64,000 nt of DNA from Pratylenchus scribneri (taxonomy: Eukaryota > Nematoda > Chromadorea > Rhabditida > Pratylenchidae): assembly GCA_030063045.1 (NCBI GenBank), contig JAQSEB010000144.1, forward strand, positions 186,001 to 250,000. Reading direction: 5' to 3'. Positions within the stretch are counted from its first letter, which is position 1; each line of letters starts with the position of its first letter. Made by a program: the position numbers and the translations under genes. Of the stretch, positions 1 to 13,093 are shown piece after piece. The notes beneath the pieces were generated by a model. It searched no databases. It was not told the origin of the DNA and was given only the letters and a program-made list of their open reading frames with translations.

Positions 1-33
1 TTATTAATTTACATAAAGAAATTTTCTATCGAG

Positions 34-124
34 AAATTAGAATCGAATGATGCCAATAATCTATTGTTTATAAAAGTCGGAATTTCTTGAAAATAGCCCC
101 AAACATAGAAAATTAAAATCGAAT
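34..124. repeat. Internal 15-bp subrepeat of the monomer
   Basis: AAATTAGAATCGAAT (34-48) recurs as AAATTAAAATCGAAT (110-124), a 14 of 15 match at 76-bp spacing. The left copy lies in the most conserved part of the monomer. The right copy lies in a variable part and is replaced in other types by TTGATTACAAATTTT or TTGAAATCGAAT. It may be a relic of an ancient shorter repeat or chance similarity in AT-rich DNA. Similarity outside the 15 bp is weak. Confidence 0.5.
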
Positions 125-2191
125 TTTTATTCACTAGATTCATTGAAATTTTTTAAAAAATATTTTGTTGAATTATTAATTTACATAAAGAAATTTTCTA
201 TCGAGAAATTAGAATCGAATGATGCCAATTATCTATTGTTTTGAAAAGTCGGAATTTCTTGAAAATAGCCCCAAACATAGAAAATTAAAATCGAATTTTT
301 ATTCACTAGATTCATTGAAATTTTTTAAAAAATATTTTGTTGAATTATTACTTTACATAAAGAAATTTTCTATCGAGAAATTAGAATCGAATGATGCCAA
401 TAATCTATTGTTTATAAAAGTCGGAATTTCTTGAAAATAGCCCCAAACATAGAAAATTAAAATCGAATTTTTATTCACTAGATTCATTGAAATTTTTTAA
501 AAAATATTTTGTTGAATTATTAATTTACATAAAGAAATTTTCTATCGAGAAATTAGAATCGAATGATGCCAATAATCTATTGTTTATAAAAGTCGGAATT
601 TCTTGAAAATAGCCCCAAACATAGAAAATTAAAATCGAATTTTTATTCACTAGATTCATTGAAATTTTTTAAAAAATATTTTGTTGAATTATTAATTTAC
701 ATAAAGAAATTTTCTATCGAGAAATTAGAATCGAATGATGCCAATAATCTATTGTTTATAAAAGTCGGAATTTCTTGAAAATAGCCCCAAACATAGAAAA
801 TTAAAATCGAATTTTTATTCACTAGATTCATTGAAATTTTTTAAAAAATATTTTGTTGAATTATTAATTTACATAAAGAAATTTTCTATCGAGAAATTAG
901 AATCGAATGATGCCAATAATCTATTGTTTATAAAAGTCGGAATTTCTTGAAAATAGCCCCAAACATAGAAAATTAAAATCGAATTTTTATTCACTAGATT
1001 CATTGAAATTTTTTAAAAAATATTTTGTTGAATTATTAATTTACATAAAGAAATTTTCTATCGAGAAATTAGAATCGAATGATGCCAATTATCTATTGTT
1101 TTGAAAAGTCAGAATTTCTTGAAAATAGCCCCAAACATAGAAAATTAAAATCGAATTTTTATTCACTAGATTCATTGAAATTTTTTAAAAAATATTTTGT
1201 TGAATTATTAATTTACATAAAGAAATTTTCTATCGAGAAATTAGAATCGAATGATGCCAATTATCTATTGTTTTGAAAAGTCGGAATTTCTTGAAAATAG
1301 CCCCAAACATAGAAAATTAAAATCGAATTTTTATTCACTAGATTCATTGAAATTTTTTAAAAAATATTTTGTTGAATTATTACTTTACATAAAGAAATTT
1401 TCTATCGAGAAATTAGAATCGAATGATGCCAATAATCTATTGTTTATAAAAGTCGGAATTTCTTGAAAATAGCCCCAAACATAGAAAATTAAAATCGAAT
1501 TTTTATTCACTAGATTCATTGAAATTTTTTAAAAAATATTTTGTTGAATTATTAATTTACATAAAGAAATTTTCTATCGAGAAATTAGAATCGAATGATG
1601 CCAATAATCTATTGTTTATAAAAGTCGGAATTTCTTGAAAATAGCCCCAAACATAGAAAATTAAAATCGAATTTTTATTCACTAGATTCATTGAAATTTT
1701 TTAAAAAATATTTTGTTGAATTATTAATTTACATAAAGAAATTTTCTATCGAGAAATTAGAATCGAATGATGCCAATAATCTATTGTTTATAAAAGTCGG
1801 AATTTCTTGAAAATAGCCCCAAACATAGAAAATTAAAATCGAATTTTTATTCACTAGATTCATTGAAATTTTTTAAAAAATATTTTGTTGAATTATTAAT
1901 TTACATAAAGAAATTTTCTATCGAGAAATTAGAATCGAATGATGCCAATAATCTATTGTTTATAAAAGTCGGAATTTCTTGAAAATAGCCCCAAACATAG
2001 AAAATTAAAATCGAATTTTTATTCACTAGATTCATTGAAATTTTTTAAAAAATATTTTGTTGAATTATTAATTTACATAAAGAAATTTTCTATCGAGAAA
2101 TTAGAATCGAATGATGCCAATTATCTATTGTTTTGAAAAGTCAGAATTTCTTGAAAATAGCCCCAAACATAGAAAATTAAAATCGAATTTT
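80..2191. repeat. 1,032-bp (6-monomer) tandem duplication in block A
   Basis: Positions 80-1159 match 1112-2191 at an offset of 1,032 bp, which is 6 x 172. Rare markers recur at this spacing: CTTTACATAAAG for ATTTACATAAAG (C at 351 and 1383), the TTTTGAAAAG form at 219 and 1251, and GTCAG for GTCGG at 1111 and 2143. The match ends where the left copy has TTTTTATTC and the right copy TTTTCATTC (1160 against 2192). I saw no difference inside the matched span. Confidence 0.85.
148..166. other. Palindromic A/T tract at the monomer 3' end
   Basis: ATTTTTTAAAAAAT (148-161) is a perfect 14-bp palindrome, overlapped by a second one, AAAATATTTT (157-166). In 171-bp monomers one A is lost and the first palindrome shortens to TTTTTAAAAA. 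In the TTTAATAGAC-type monomers the second is broken. Phased A and T tracts of this kind often bend DNA, but that effect is inferred. This tract is also where most length differences between monomers arise. Confidence 0.7.
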
Positions 2192-5100
2192 CATTCACTA
2201 GATTCATTGAAATTTTTTAAAAATATTTTGTTGAATTATTAATTTACATAAAGAAATTTTCTATCGAGAAATTAGAATCGAATGATGCCAATAATCTATT
2301 GTTTAGAAAAGTCGGAATTTCTTGAAAATCGTCCCAAACATATAAAATTAGAATCGAATTTTCATTCACTAGATTCATTGAAATTTTTTAAAAATATTTT
2401 GTTGAATTATTAATTTACATAAAGAAATTTTCTATAAAAAAATTAGAATCGAATGATGCCAATTATCTATTGTTTTGAAAAGTCAGAATTTCTTGAAAAT
2501 AGCCCCAAACATAGAAAATTAAAATCGAATTTTCATTCACTAGATTCATTGAAATTTTTTAAAAAATATTTTGTTGAATTATTAATTTACATAAAGAAAT
2601 TTTCTATCGAGAAATTAGAATCGAATGATGCCAATAATCTATTGTTTAGAAAAGTCGGAATTTCTTGAAAATCGTCCCAAACATATAAAATTAGAATCGA
2701 ATTTTCATTCACTAGATTCATTGAAATTTTTTAAAAATATTTTGTTGAATTATTAATTTACATAAAGAAATTTTCTATCGAGAAATTAGAATCGAATGAT
2801 GCTAATAATCTATTGTTTAGAAAAGTCGGAATTTCTTGAAAATCGTCCCAAACATATAAAATTAGAATCGAATTTTCATTCACTAGATTCATTGAAATTT
2901 TTTAAAAATATTTTGTTGAATTATTAATTTACATAAAGAAATTTTCTATCGAGAAATTAGAATCGAATGATGCCAATAATCTATTGTTTAGAAAAGTCGG
3001 AATTTCTTGAAAATCGTCCCAAACATATAAAATTAGAATCGAATCATTCACTAGATTCATTGAAATTTTTTAAAAATATTTTGTTGAATTATTAATTTAC
3101 ATAAAGAAATTTTCTATCGAGAAATTAGAATCGAATGATGCCAATAATCTATTGTTTAGAAAAGTCGGAATTTCTTGAAAATCGTCCCAAACATATAAAA
3201 TTAGAATCGAATTTTCATTCACTAGATTCATTGAAATTTTTTAAAAATATTTTGTTGAATTATTAATTTACATAAAGAAATTTTCTATCGAGAAATTAGA
3301 ATCGAATGATGCCAATAATCTATTGTTTAGAAAAGTCGGAATTTCTTGAAAATCGTCCCAAACATATAAAATTAAAATCGAATTTTCATTCACTAGATTC
3401 ATTCAAATTTAATAAAAATATTTTGTAGACTTATTAATTTACATAAAGAAATTTTCTATAAAAAAATTAGAATCGAATGATGCCAATAATCTATTGTTTA
3501 GAAAAGTCAGAATTTCTTGAAAATCGTCCCAAACATATAAAATTAAAATCGAATTTTCATTCACTAGATTCATTCAAATTTAATAAAAATATTTTGTAGA
3601 CTTATTAATTTACATAAAGAAATTTTCTATAAAAAAATTAGAATCGAATGATGCCAATAATCTATTGTTTATAAAAGTCGGAATTTCTTGAAAATCGTCC
3701 CAAACATATAAAATTAAAATCGAATTTTCATTCACTAGATTCATTGAAATTTTTTAAAAATATTTTGTTGAATTATTAATTTACATAAAGAAATTTTCTA
3801 TAAAAAAATTAGAATCGAATGATGCCAATTATCTATTGTTTTGAAAAGTCAGAATTTCTTGAAAATAGCCCCAAACATAGAAAATTAAAATCGAATTTTC
3901 ATTCACTAGATTCATTGAAATTTTTTAAAAAATATTTTGTTGAATTATTAATTTACATAAAGAAATTTTCTATCGAGAAATTAGAATCGAATGATGCCAA
4001 TAATCTATTGTTTAGAAAAGTCGGAATTTCTTGAAAATCGTCCCAAACATATAAAATTAGAATCGAATTTTCATTCACTAGATTCATTGAAATTTTTTAA
4101 AAATATTTTGTTGAATTATTAATTTACATAAAGAAATTTTCTATCGAGAAATTAGAATCGAATGATGCCAATAATCTATTGTTTAGAAAAGTCGGAATTT
4201 CTTGAAAATCGTCCCAAACATATAAAATTAGAATCGAATTTTCATTCACTAGATTCATTGAAATTTTTTAAAAATATTTTGTTGAATTATTAATTTACAT
4301 AAAGAAATTTTCTATCGAGAAATTAGAATCGAATGATGCCAATAATCTATTGTTTAGAAAAGTCGGAATTTCTTGAAAATCGTCCCAAACATATAAAATT
4401 AGAATCGAATTTTCATTCACTAGATTCATTGAAATTTTTTAAAAATATTTTGTTGAATTATTAATTTACATAAAGAAATTTTCTATCGAGAAATTAGAAT
4501 CGAATGATGCCAATAATCTATTGTTTAGAAAAGTCGGAATTTCTTGAAAATCGTCCCAAACATATAAAATTAAAATCGAATTTTCATTCACTAGATTCAT
4601 TGAAATTTTTTAAAAATATTTTGTTGAATTATTAATTTACATAAAGAAATTTTCTATAAAAAAATTAGAATCGAATGATGCCAATTATCTATTGTTTTGA
4701 AAAGTCAGAATTTCTTGAAAATAGCCCCAAACATAGAAAATTAAAATCGAATTTTCATTCACTAGATTCATTGAAATTTTTTAAAAAATATTTTGTTGAA
4801 TTATTAATTTACATAAAGAAATTATCTATCGAGAAATTAGAATCGAATGATGCCAATAATCTATTGTTTAGAAAAGTCGGAATTTCTTGAAAATCGTCCC
4901 AAACATATAAAATTAGAATCGAATTTTCATTCACTAGATTCATTGAAATTTTTTAAAAATATTTTGTTGAATTATTAATTTACATAAAGAAATTTTCTAT
5001 CGAGAAATTAGAATCGAATGATGCCAATAATCTATTGTTTAGAAAAGTCGGAATTTCTTGAAAATCGTCCCAAACATATAAAATTAGAATCGAATTTTCA

Positions 5101-5212
5101 TTCACTAGATTCATTGAAATTTTTTAAAAATATTTTGTTGAATTATTAATTTACATAAAGAAATTTTCTATCGAGAAATTAGAATCGAATGATGCCAATA
5201 ATCTATTGTTTA
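1704..5212. repeat. 3,422-bp higher-order unit, copy 1
   Basis: Positions 1704-5212 match 5126-8634 at an offset of 3,422 bp, about 20 monomers, so the matched span of 3,509 bp slightly exceeds one period. Rare variants are shared: the 4-bp deletion at 3041 and 6463, AAATTATCTATCG in place of AAATTTTCTATCG near 4821 and 8243, and the TTTTGAAAAGTCAG monomers at 2453, 3819 and 4675 against 5875, 7241 and 8097. No internal difference was noticed. The left limit is the A-run change at 1703 against 5125, and the right limit is T5213 against G8635. Confidence 0.88.
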
Positions 5213-8200
5213 TAAAAGTCGGAATTTCTTGAAAATAGCCCCAAACATAGAAAATTAAAATCGAATTTTTATTCACTAGATTCATTGAAATTTTTTAAAA
5301 AATATTTTGTTGAATTATTAATTTACATAAAGAAATTTTCTATCGAGAAATTAGAATCGAATGATGCCAATAATCTATTGTTTATAAAAGTCGGAATTTC
5401 TTGAAAATAGCCCCAAACATAGAAAATTAAAATCGAATTTTTATTCACTAGATTCATTGAAATTTTTTAAAAAATATTTTGTTGAATTATTAATTTACAT
5501 AAAGAAATTTTCTATCGAGAAATTAGAATCGAATGATGCCAATTATCTATTGTTTTGAAAAGTCAGAATTTCTTGAAAATAGCCCCAAACATAGAAAATT
5601 AAAATCGAATTTTCATTCACTAGATTCATTGAAATTTTTTAAAAATATTTTGTTGAATTATTAATTTACATAAAGAAATTTTCTATCGAGAAATTAGAAT
5701 CGAATGATGCCAATAATCTATTGTTTAGAAAAGTCGGAATTTCTTGAAAATCGTCCCAAACATATAAAATTAGAATCGAATTTTCATTCACTAGATTCAT
5801 TGAAATTTTTTAAAAATATTTTGTTGAATTATTAATTTACATAAAGAAATTTTCTATAAAAAAATTAGAATCGAATGATGCCAATTATCTATTGTTTTGA
5901 AAAGTCAGAATTTCTTGAAAATAGCCCCAAACATAGAAAATTAAAATCGAATTTTCATTCACTAGATTCATTGAAATTTTTTAAAAAATATTTTGTTGAA
6001 TTATTAATTTACATAAAGAAATTTTCTATCGAGAAATTAGAATCGAATGATGCCAATAATCTATTGTTTAGAAAAGTCGGAATTTCTTGAAAATCGTCCC
6101 AAACATATAAAATTAGAATCGAATTTTCATTCACTAGATTCATTGAAATTTTTTAAAAATATTTTGTTGAATTATTAATTTACATAAAGAAATTTTCTAT
6201 CGAGAAATTAGAATCGAATGATGCTAATAATCTATTGTTTAGAAAAGTCGGAATTTCTTGAAAATCGTCCCAAACATATAAAATTAGAATCGAATTTTCA
6301 TTCACTAGATTCATTGAAATTTTTTAAAAATATTTTGTTGAATTATTAATTTACATAAAGAAATTTTCTATCGAGAAATTAGAATCGAATGATGCCAATA
6401 ATCTATTGTTTAGAAAAGTCGGAATTTCTTGAAAATCGTCCCAAACATATAAAATTAGAATCGAATCATTCACTAGATTCATTGAAATTTTTTAAAAATA
6501 TTTTGTTGAATTATTAATTTACATAAAGAAATTTTCTATCGAGAAATTAGAATCGAATGATGCCAATAATCTATTGTTTAGAAAAGTCGGAATTTCTTGA
6601 AAATCGTCCCAAACATATAAAATTAGAATCGAATTTTCATTCACTAGATTCATTGAAATTTTTTAAAAATATTTTGTTGAATTATTAATTTACATAAAGA
6701 AATTTTCTATCGAGAAATTAGAATCGAATGATGCCAATAATCTATTGTTTAGAAAAGTCGGAATTTCTTGAAAATCGTCCCAAACATATAAAATTAAAAT
6801 CGAATTTTCATTCACTAGATTCATTCAAATTTAATAAAAATATTTTGTAGACTTATTAATTTACATAAAGAAATTTTCTATAAAAAAATTAGAATCGAAT
6901 GATGCCAATAATCTATTGTTTAGAAAAGTCAGAATTTCTTGAAAATCGTCCCAAACATATAAAATTAAAATCGAATTTTCATTCACTAGATTCATTCAAA
7001 TTTAATAAAAATATTTTGTAGACTTATTAATTTACATAAAGAAATTTTCTATAAAAAAATTAGAATCGAATGATGCCAATAATCTATTGTTTATAAAAGT
7101 CGGAATTTCTTGAAAATCGTCCCAAACATATAAAATTAAAATCGAATTTTCATTCACTAGATTCATTGAAATTTTTTAAAAATATTTTGTTGAATTATTA
7201 ATTTACATAAAGAAATTTTCTATAAAAAAATTAGAATCGAATGATGCCAATTATCTATTGTTTTGAAAAGTCAGAATTTCTTGAAAATAGCCCCAAACAT
7301 AGAAAATTAAAATCGAATTTTCATTCACTAGATTCATTGAAATTTTTTAAAAAATATTTTGTTGAATTATTAATTTACATAAAGAAATTTTCTATCGAGA
7401 AATTAGAATCGAATGATGCCAATAATCTATTGTTTAGAAAAGTCGGAATTTCTTGAAAATCGTCCCAAACATATAAAATTAGAATCGAATTTTCATTCAC
7501 TAGATTCATTGAAATTTTTTAAAAATATTTTGTTGAATTATTAATTTACATAAAGAAATTTTCTATCGAGAAATTAGAATCGAATGATGCCAATAATCTA
7601 TTGTTTAGAAAAGTCGGAATTTCTTGAAAATCGTCCCAAACATATAAAATTAGAATCGAATTTTCATTCACTAGATTCATTGAAATTTTTTAAAAATATT
7701 TTGTTGAATTATTAATTTACATAAAGAAATTTTCTATCGAGAAATTAGAATCGAATGATGCCAATAATCTATTGTTTAGAAAAGTCGGAATTTCTTGAAA
7801 ATCGTCCCAAACATATAAAATTAGAATCGAATTTTCATTCACTAGATTCATTGAAATTTTTTAAAAATATTTTGTTGAATTATTAATTTACATAAAGAAA
7901 TTTTCTATCGAGAAATTAGAATCGAATGATGCCAATAATCTATTGTTTAGAAAAGTCGGAATTTCTTGAAAATCGTCCCAAACATATAAAATTAAAATCG
8001 AATTTTCATTCACTAGATTCATTGAAATTTTTTAAAAATATTTTGTTGAATTATTAATTTACATAAAGAAATTTTCTATAAAAAAATTAGAATCGAATGA
8101 TGCCAATTATCTATTGTTTTGAAAAGTCAGAATTTCTTGAAAATAGCCCCAAACATAGAAAATTAAAATCGAATTTTCATTCACTAGATTCATTGAAATT

Positions 8201-8633
8201 TTTTAAAAAATATTTTGTTGAATTATTAATTTACATAAAGAAATTATCTATCGAGAAATTAGAATCGAATGATGCCAATAATCTATTGTTTAGAAAAGTC
8301 GGAATTTCTTGAAAATCGTCCCAAACATATAAAATTAGAATCGAATTTTCATTCACTAGATTCATTGAAATTTTTTAAAAATATTTTGTTGAATTATTAA
8401 TTTACATAAAGAAATTTTCTATCGAGAAATTAGAATCGAATGATGCCAATAATCTATTGTTTAGAAAAGTCGGAATTTCTTGAAAATCGTCCCAAACATA
8501 TAAAATTAGAATCGAATTTTCATTCACTAGATTCATTGAAATTTTTTAAAAATATTTTGTTGAATTATTAATTTACATAAAGAAATTTTCTATCGAGAAA
8601 TTAGAATCGAATGATGCCAATAATCTATTGTTT
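2065..8633. repeat. Block B: mixed 171/172-bp monomers in a 20-mer unit
   Basis: Monomers here mix the A type with a type carrying TTTAGAAAAG, AATCGTCCC, CATATAAAATTAGAATCG and a five-A tail. A few have TTTAATAAAAATATTTTGTAGAC tails (near 3410-3430, 3580-3600 and their copies near 6830 and 7010). A 4-bp deletion (GAATCATTCA for GAATTTTCATTCA) marks one monomer per unit, at 3041 and 6463. The block is organised by the 3,422-bp duplication listed separately. Confidence 0.9.
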
Positions 8634-8634
8634 A
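5213..8634. repeat. 3,422-bp higher-order unit, copy 2
   Basis: This is the second copy of the 20-monomer unit, beginning with two A-type monomers that resemble block A and not their left neighbours. That abrupt return to A-type sequence at about 5213 is the duplication junction. It lies inside a monomer and in perfect register, as unequal crossing over or replication-based copying would leave it. Confidence 0.88.
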
Positions 8635-8635
8635 G

Positions 8636-10864
8636 AAAAGTCGGAATTTCTTGAAAATCGTCCCAAACATATAAAATTAAAATCGAATTTTCATTCACTA
8701 GATTCATTCAAATTTAATAAAAATATTTTGTAGACTTATTAATTTACATAAAGAAATTTTCTATAAAAAAATTAGAATCGAATGATGCCAATAATCTATT
8801 GTTTAGAAATGTCGGAATTTCTTGAAAATCGTCCCAAACATAGAAAATTGATATTGAATTATCATTCACTAGATTCATTGAAATTTTTTAAAAAATATTT
8901 TGTTGAATTATTAATTTACATAAAGAAATTTTCTATAAAAAAATTAGAATCGAATGATGCCAATAATCTATTGTTTAGAAAAGTCGGAATTTCTTGAAAA
9001 TCGTCCCAAACATAGAAAATTGATTACAAATTTTCATTCATAAGATTCATTGAAATTTAATAAAAATATTTTGTAGACTTATTAATTTACATAAAGAAAT
9101 TTTCTATAAAAAAATTAGAATCGAATGATGCCAATAATCTATTGTTTAGAAAAATCTGAATTTCTTGAAAATAGCCCCAAACATAGAAAATTGAAATCGA
9201 ATTTTCATTCACTAAATTCATTCAAATTTAGTAAAAATATTTTGTTGAATTATTAATTTACATAAAGAAATTTTCTATCAAAAAATTAGAATCGAATGAT
9301 GACAATAATCTATTGTTTAGAAAAGTCGGAATTTCTTGAAAATCGTCCCAAACATAGAAAATTGATTACAAATTTTCATTCACTAGATTCATTGAAATTT
9401 TTTAAAAATATTTTGTTGAATTATTAATTTACATAAAGAAATTTTCTATCAAAAAATTAGAATCGAATGATGCCAATAATCTATTGTTTAGAAAAATCTG
9501 AATTTCTTGAAAATAGCCCCAAACATAGAAAATTGAAATCGAATTTTCATTCACTAAATTCATTCAAATTTAGTAAAAATATTTTGTAGATTTATTAATT
9601 TACATAAAGAAATTTTTTATACTGAAATTAGAATCGAATGATGCCAATAATCTATTGTTTAGAAAAATCTGAATTTCTTGAAAATAGCCCCAAACATAGA
9701 AAATTGATTACAAATTTTCATTCACTAGATTCATTGAAATTTTTTAAAAATATTTTGTTGAATTATTAATTTACATAAAGAAATTTTCTATAAAAAAATT
9801 AGAATCGAATGATGCCAATTATCTATTGTTTTGAAAAGTCAGAATTTCTTGAAAATAGCCCCAAACATAGAAAATTAAAATCGAAATTTCATTCACTAGA
9901 TTCATTGAAATTTTTTAAAAAATATTTTGTTGAATTATTAATTTACATAAAGAAATTTTCTATAAAAAAATTAGAATCGAATGATGCCAATAATCTATTG
10001 TTTATAAAAGTCGGGAATTTCTTGAAAATCGTCCCAAACATATAAAATTAAAATCGAATTTTCATTCACTAGATTCATTGAAATTTTTTAAAAAATATTT
10101 TGTTGAATTATTAATTTACATAAAGAAATTTTCTATAAAAAAATTAGAATCGAATGATGCCAATAATCTATTGTTTATAAAAGTCGGGAATTTCTTGAAA
10201 ATCGTCCCAAACATATAAAATTAAAATCGAATTTTCATTCACTAGATTCATTGAAATTTTTTAAAAAATATTTTGTTGAATTATTAATTTACATAAAGAA
10301 ATTTCCTATCGAGAAATTAGAATCGAATGATGCCAATAATCTATTGTTTAGAAAAGTCGGAATTTCTTGAAAATCGTCCCAAACATAGAAAATTGATTAC
10401 AAATTTTCATTCACTAGATTCATTGAAATTTTTTAAAAATATTTAATAGACTTATTAATTTACATAAAGAAATTTTCTATAAAAAAATTAGAATCGAATG
10501 ATGCCAATAATCTATTGTTTATAAAAGTCGGAATTTCTTGAAAATCGTCTCAAACATTGAAAATTGATTACAAATTTTCATTCACTAGATTCATTGAAAT
10601 TTTTTAAAAATATTTAATAGACTTATTAATTTACATAAAGAAATTTTCTATAAAAAAATTAGAATCGAATGATGCCAATAATCTATTGTTTATAAAAGTC
10701 GGAATTTCTTGAAAATCGTCCCAAACATATAAAATTAAAATCGAATTTTCATTCACTAGATTCATTCAAATTTAATAAAAATATTTTGTAGACTTATTAA
10801 TTTACATAAAGAAATTTTCTATAAAAAAATTAGAATCGAATGATGCCAATAATCTATTGTTTAT
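8636..10864. repeat. 2,229-bp higher-order unit, copy 1
   Basis: Positions 8636-11034 match 10865-13263 at an offset of 2,229 bp, about 13 monomers. Only three base differences were found over about 2.4 kb: T8810 against A11039, A9886 against T12115, and T10736 against A12965. The unit starts two bases right of the end of the 3,422-bp match. Part of that coincidence arises because only variable sites can reveal a breakpoint. Confidence 0.87.
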
Positions 10865-13093
10865 AAAAGTCGGAATTTCTTGAAAATCGTCCCAAACATA
10901 TAAAATTAAAATCGAATTTTCATTCACTAGATTCATTCAAATTTAATAAAAATATTTTGTAGACTTATTAATTTACATAAAGAAATTTTCTATAAAAAAA
11001 TTAGAATCGAATGATGCCAATAATCTATTGTTTAGAAAAGTCGGAATTTCTTGAAAATCGTCCCAAACATAGAAAATTGATATTGAATTATCATTCACTA
11101 GATTCATTGAAATTTTTTAAAAAATATTTTGTTGAATTATTAATTTACATAAAGAAATTTTCTATAAAAAAATTAGAATCGAATGATGCCAATAATCTAT
11201 TGTTTAGAAAAGTCGGAATTTCTTGAAAATCGTCCCAAACATAGAAAATTGATTACAAATTTTCATTCATAAGATTCATTGAAATTTAATAAAAATATTT
11301 TGTAGACTTATTAATTTACATAAAGAAATTTTCTATAAAAAAATTAGAATCGAATGATGCCAATAATCTATTGTTTAGAAAAATCTGAATTTCTTGAAAA
11401 TAGCCCCAAACATAGAAAATTGAAATCGAATTTTCATTCACTAAATTCATTCAAATTTAGTAAAAATATTTTGTTGAATTATTAATTTACATAAAGAAAT
11501 TTTCTATCAAAAAATTAGAATCGAATGATGACAATAATCTATTGTTTAGAAAAGTCGGAATTTCTTGAAAATCGTCCCAAACATAGAAAATTGATTACAA
11601 ATTTTCATTCACTAGATTCATTGAAATTTTTTAAAAATATTTTGTTGAATTATTAATTTACATAAAGAAATTTTCTATCAAAAAATTAGAATCGAATGAT
11701 GCCAATAATCTATTGTTTAGAAAAATCTGAATTTCTTGAAAATAGCCCCAAACATAGAAAATTGAAATCGAATTTTCATTCACTAAATTCATTCAAATTT
11801 AGTAAAAATATTTTGTAGATTTATTAATTTACATAAAGAAATTTTTTATACTGAAATTAGAATCGAATGATGCCAATAATCTATTGTTTAGAAAAATCTG
11901 AATTTCTTGAAAATAGCCCCAAACATAGAAAATTGATTACAAATTTTCATTCACTAGATTCATTGAAATTTTTTAAAAATATTTTGTTGAATTATTAATT
12001 TACATAAAGAAATTTTCTATAAAAAAATTAGAATCGAATGATGCCAATTATCTATTGTTTTGAAAAGTCAGAATTTCTTGAAAATAGCCCCAAACATAGA
12101 AAATTAAAATCGAATTTTCATTCACTAGATTCATTGAAATTTTTTAAAAAATATTTTGTTGAATTATTAATTTACATAAAGAAATTTTCTATAAAAAAAT
12201 TAGAATCGAATGATGCCAATAATCTATTGTTTATAAAAGTCGGGAATTTCTTGAAAATCGTCCCAAACATATAAAATTAAAATCGAATTTTCATTCACTA
12301 GATTCATTGAAATTTTTTAAAAAATATTTTGTTGAATTATTAATTTACATAAAGAAATTTTCTATAAAAAAATTAGAATCGAATGATGCCAATAATCTAT
12401 TGTTTATAAAAGTCGGGAATTTCTTGAAAATCGTCCCAAACATATAAAATTAAAATCGAATTTTCATTCACTAGATTCATTGAAATTTTTTAAAAAATAT
12501 TTTGTTGAATTATTAATTTACATAAAGAAATTTCCTATCGAGAAATTAGAATCGAATGATGCCAATAATCTATTGTTTAGAAAAGTCGGAATTTCTTGAA
12601 AATCGTCCCAAACATAGAAAATTGATTACAAATTTTCATTCACTAGATTCATTGAAATTTTTTAAAAATATTTAATAGACTTATTAATTTACATAAAGAA
12701 ATTTTCTATAAAAAAATTAGAATCGAATGATGCCAATAATCTATTGTTTATAAAAGTCGGAATTTCTTGAAAATCGTCTCAAACATTGAAAATTGATTAC
12801 AAATTTTCATTCACTAGATTCATTGAAATTTTTTAAAAATATTTAATAGACTTATTAATTTACATAAAGAAATTTTCTATAAAAAAATTAGAATCGAATG
12901 ATGCCAATAATCTATTGTTTATAAAAGTCGGAATTTCTTGAAAATCGTCCCAAACATATAAAATAAAAATCGAATTTTCATTCACTAGATTCATTCAAAT
13001 TTAATAAAAATATTTTGTAGACTTATTAATTTACATAAAGAAATTTTCTATAAAAAAATTAGAATCGAATGATGCCAATAATCTATTGTTTAT
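10865..13093. repeat. 2,229-bp higher-order unit, copy 2
   Basis: This is the second copy of the 13-monomer unit. The match continues past one period to 13263, where TTTATAAAAG (right) replaces TTTAGAAAAG (left, 11035) and CGTCTC replaces CGTCCC. Both copies include two GTCGGGAATTTC monomers with an extra G, which produce the 78-codon frames at 9809-10045 and 12038-12274. Those frames are repeat by-products. Confidence 0.87.

Larger units (their letters stand above)
1..172. repeat. Reference 172-bp monomer (type A)
   Basis: The first complete monomer defines the register used in this annotation. Its parts in order are a nearly invariant head (1-23), the variable box CTATCGAG (26-33), a conserved core around ATTAGAATCGAATGATG (36-52), CAATAATCTATTG (54-66), a variable middle with AATAGCCCC (92-100) and TTTTTATTC (124-132), the ACTAGATTCATTG segment (133-145), and an AT-only tail with six T and six A (149-160). 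The run of six A instead of five makes it 172 bp rather than 171 bp. Confidence 0.95.
1..2064. repeat. Block A: twelve 172-bp monomers
   Basis: All twelve monomers carry CTATCGAG, AATAGCCCC, CATAGAAAATTAAAATCG, TTTTTATTC and the six-T/six-A tail, so each is 172 bp. They differ mainly at the TTTATAAAAG or TTTTGAAAAG site. Because 172 is not a multiple of three, the reading frame shifts in each copy, which is why 65-71 codon open frames appear at 219-434, 1079-1276 and 1251-1466. These carry no sign of being genes. Confidence 0.95.

Noticed and set aside
36..50. RNA polymerase III B box on the minus strand (ATTCGATTCT resembles GTTCGATTCC)
   Set aside because: Eight of ten bases match, but there is no A box at a suitable distance and no tRNA-like fold, so a tRNA-derived origin is not supported.
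31..52. CENP-B box on the minus strand (ATTCGATTCTAATTTCT)
   Set aside because: It shares only the TTCG start. The required central A and the CGGG half are missing.
148..166. Rho-independent terminator or origin-like AT palindrome
   Set aside because: The palindrome is AT-only with no GC stem, occurs in every monomer, and nothing transcribed lies before it.
219..434. 71-codon open frame starting ATGATGCCAATTATC, with near-identical frames at 1079, 1251, 2453, 3819, 4675, 5875, 7241, 8097, 8782, 9809, 11011, 12038 and 44718
   Set aside because: Each runs across a monomer boundary and exists only where a TTTTGA or TTTAGA variant removes a TAA and a 172-bp monomer shifts the frame. They follow the repeat, have no ribosome site or promoter, and neighbouring monomers carry stops in the same place.
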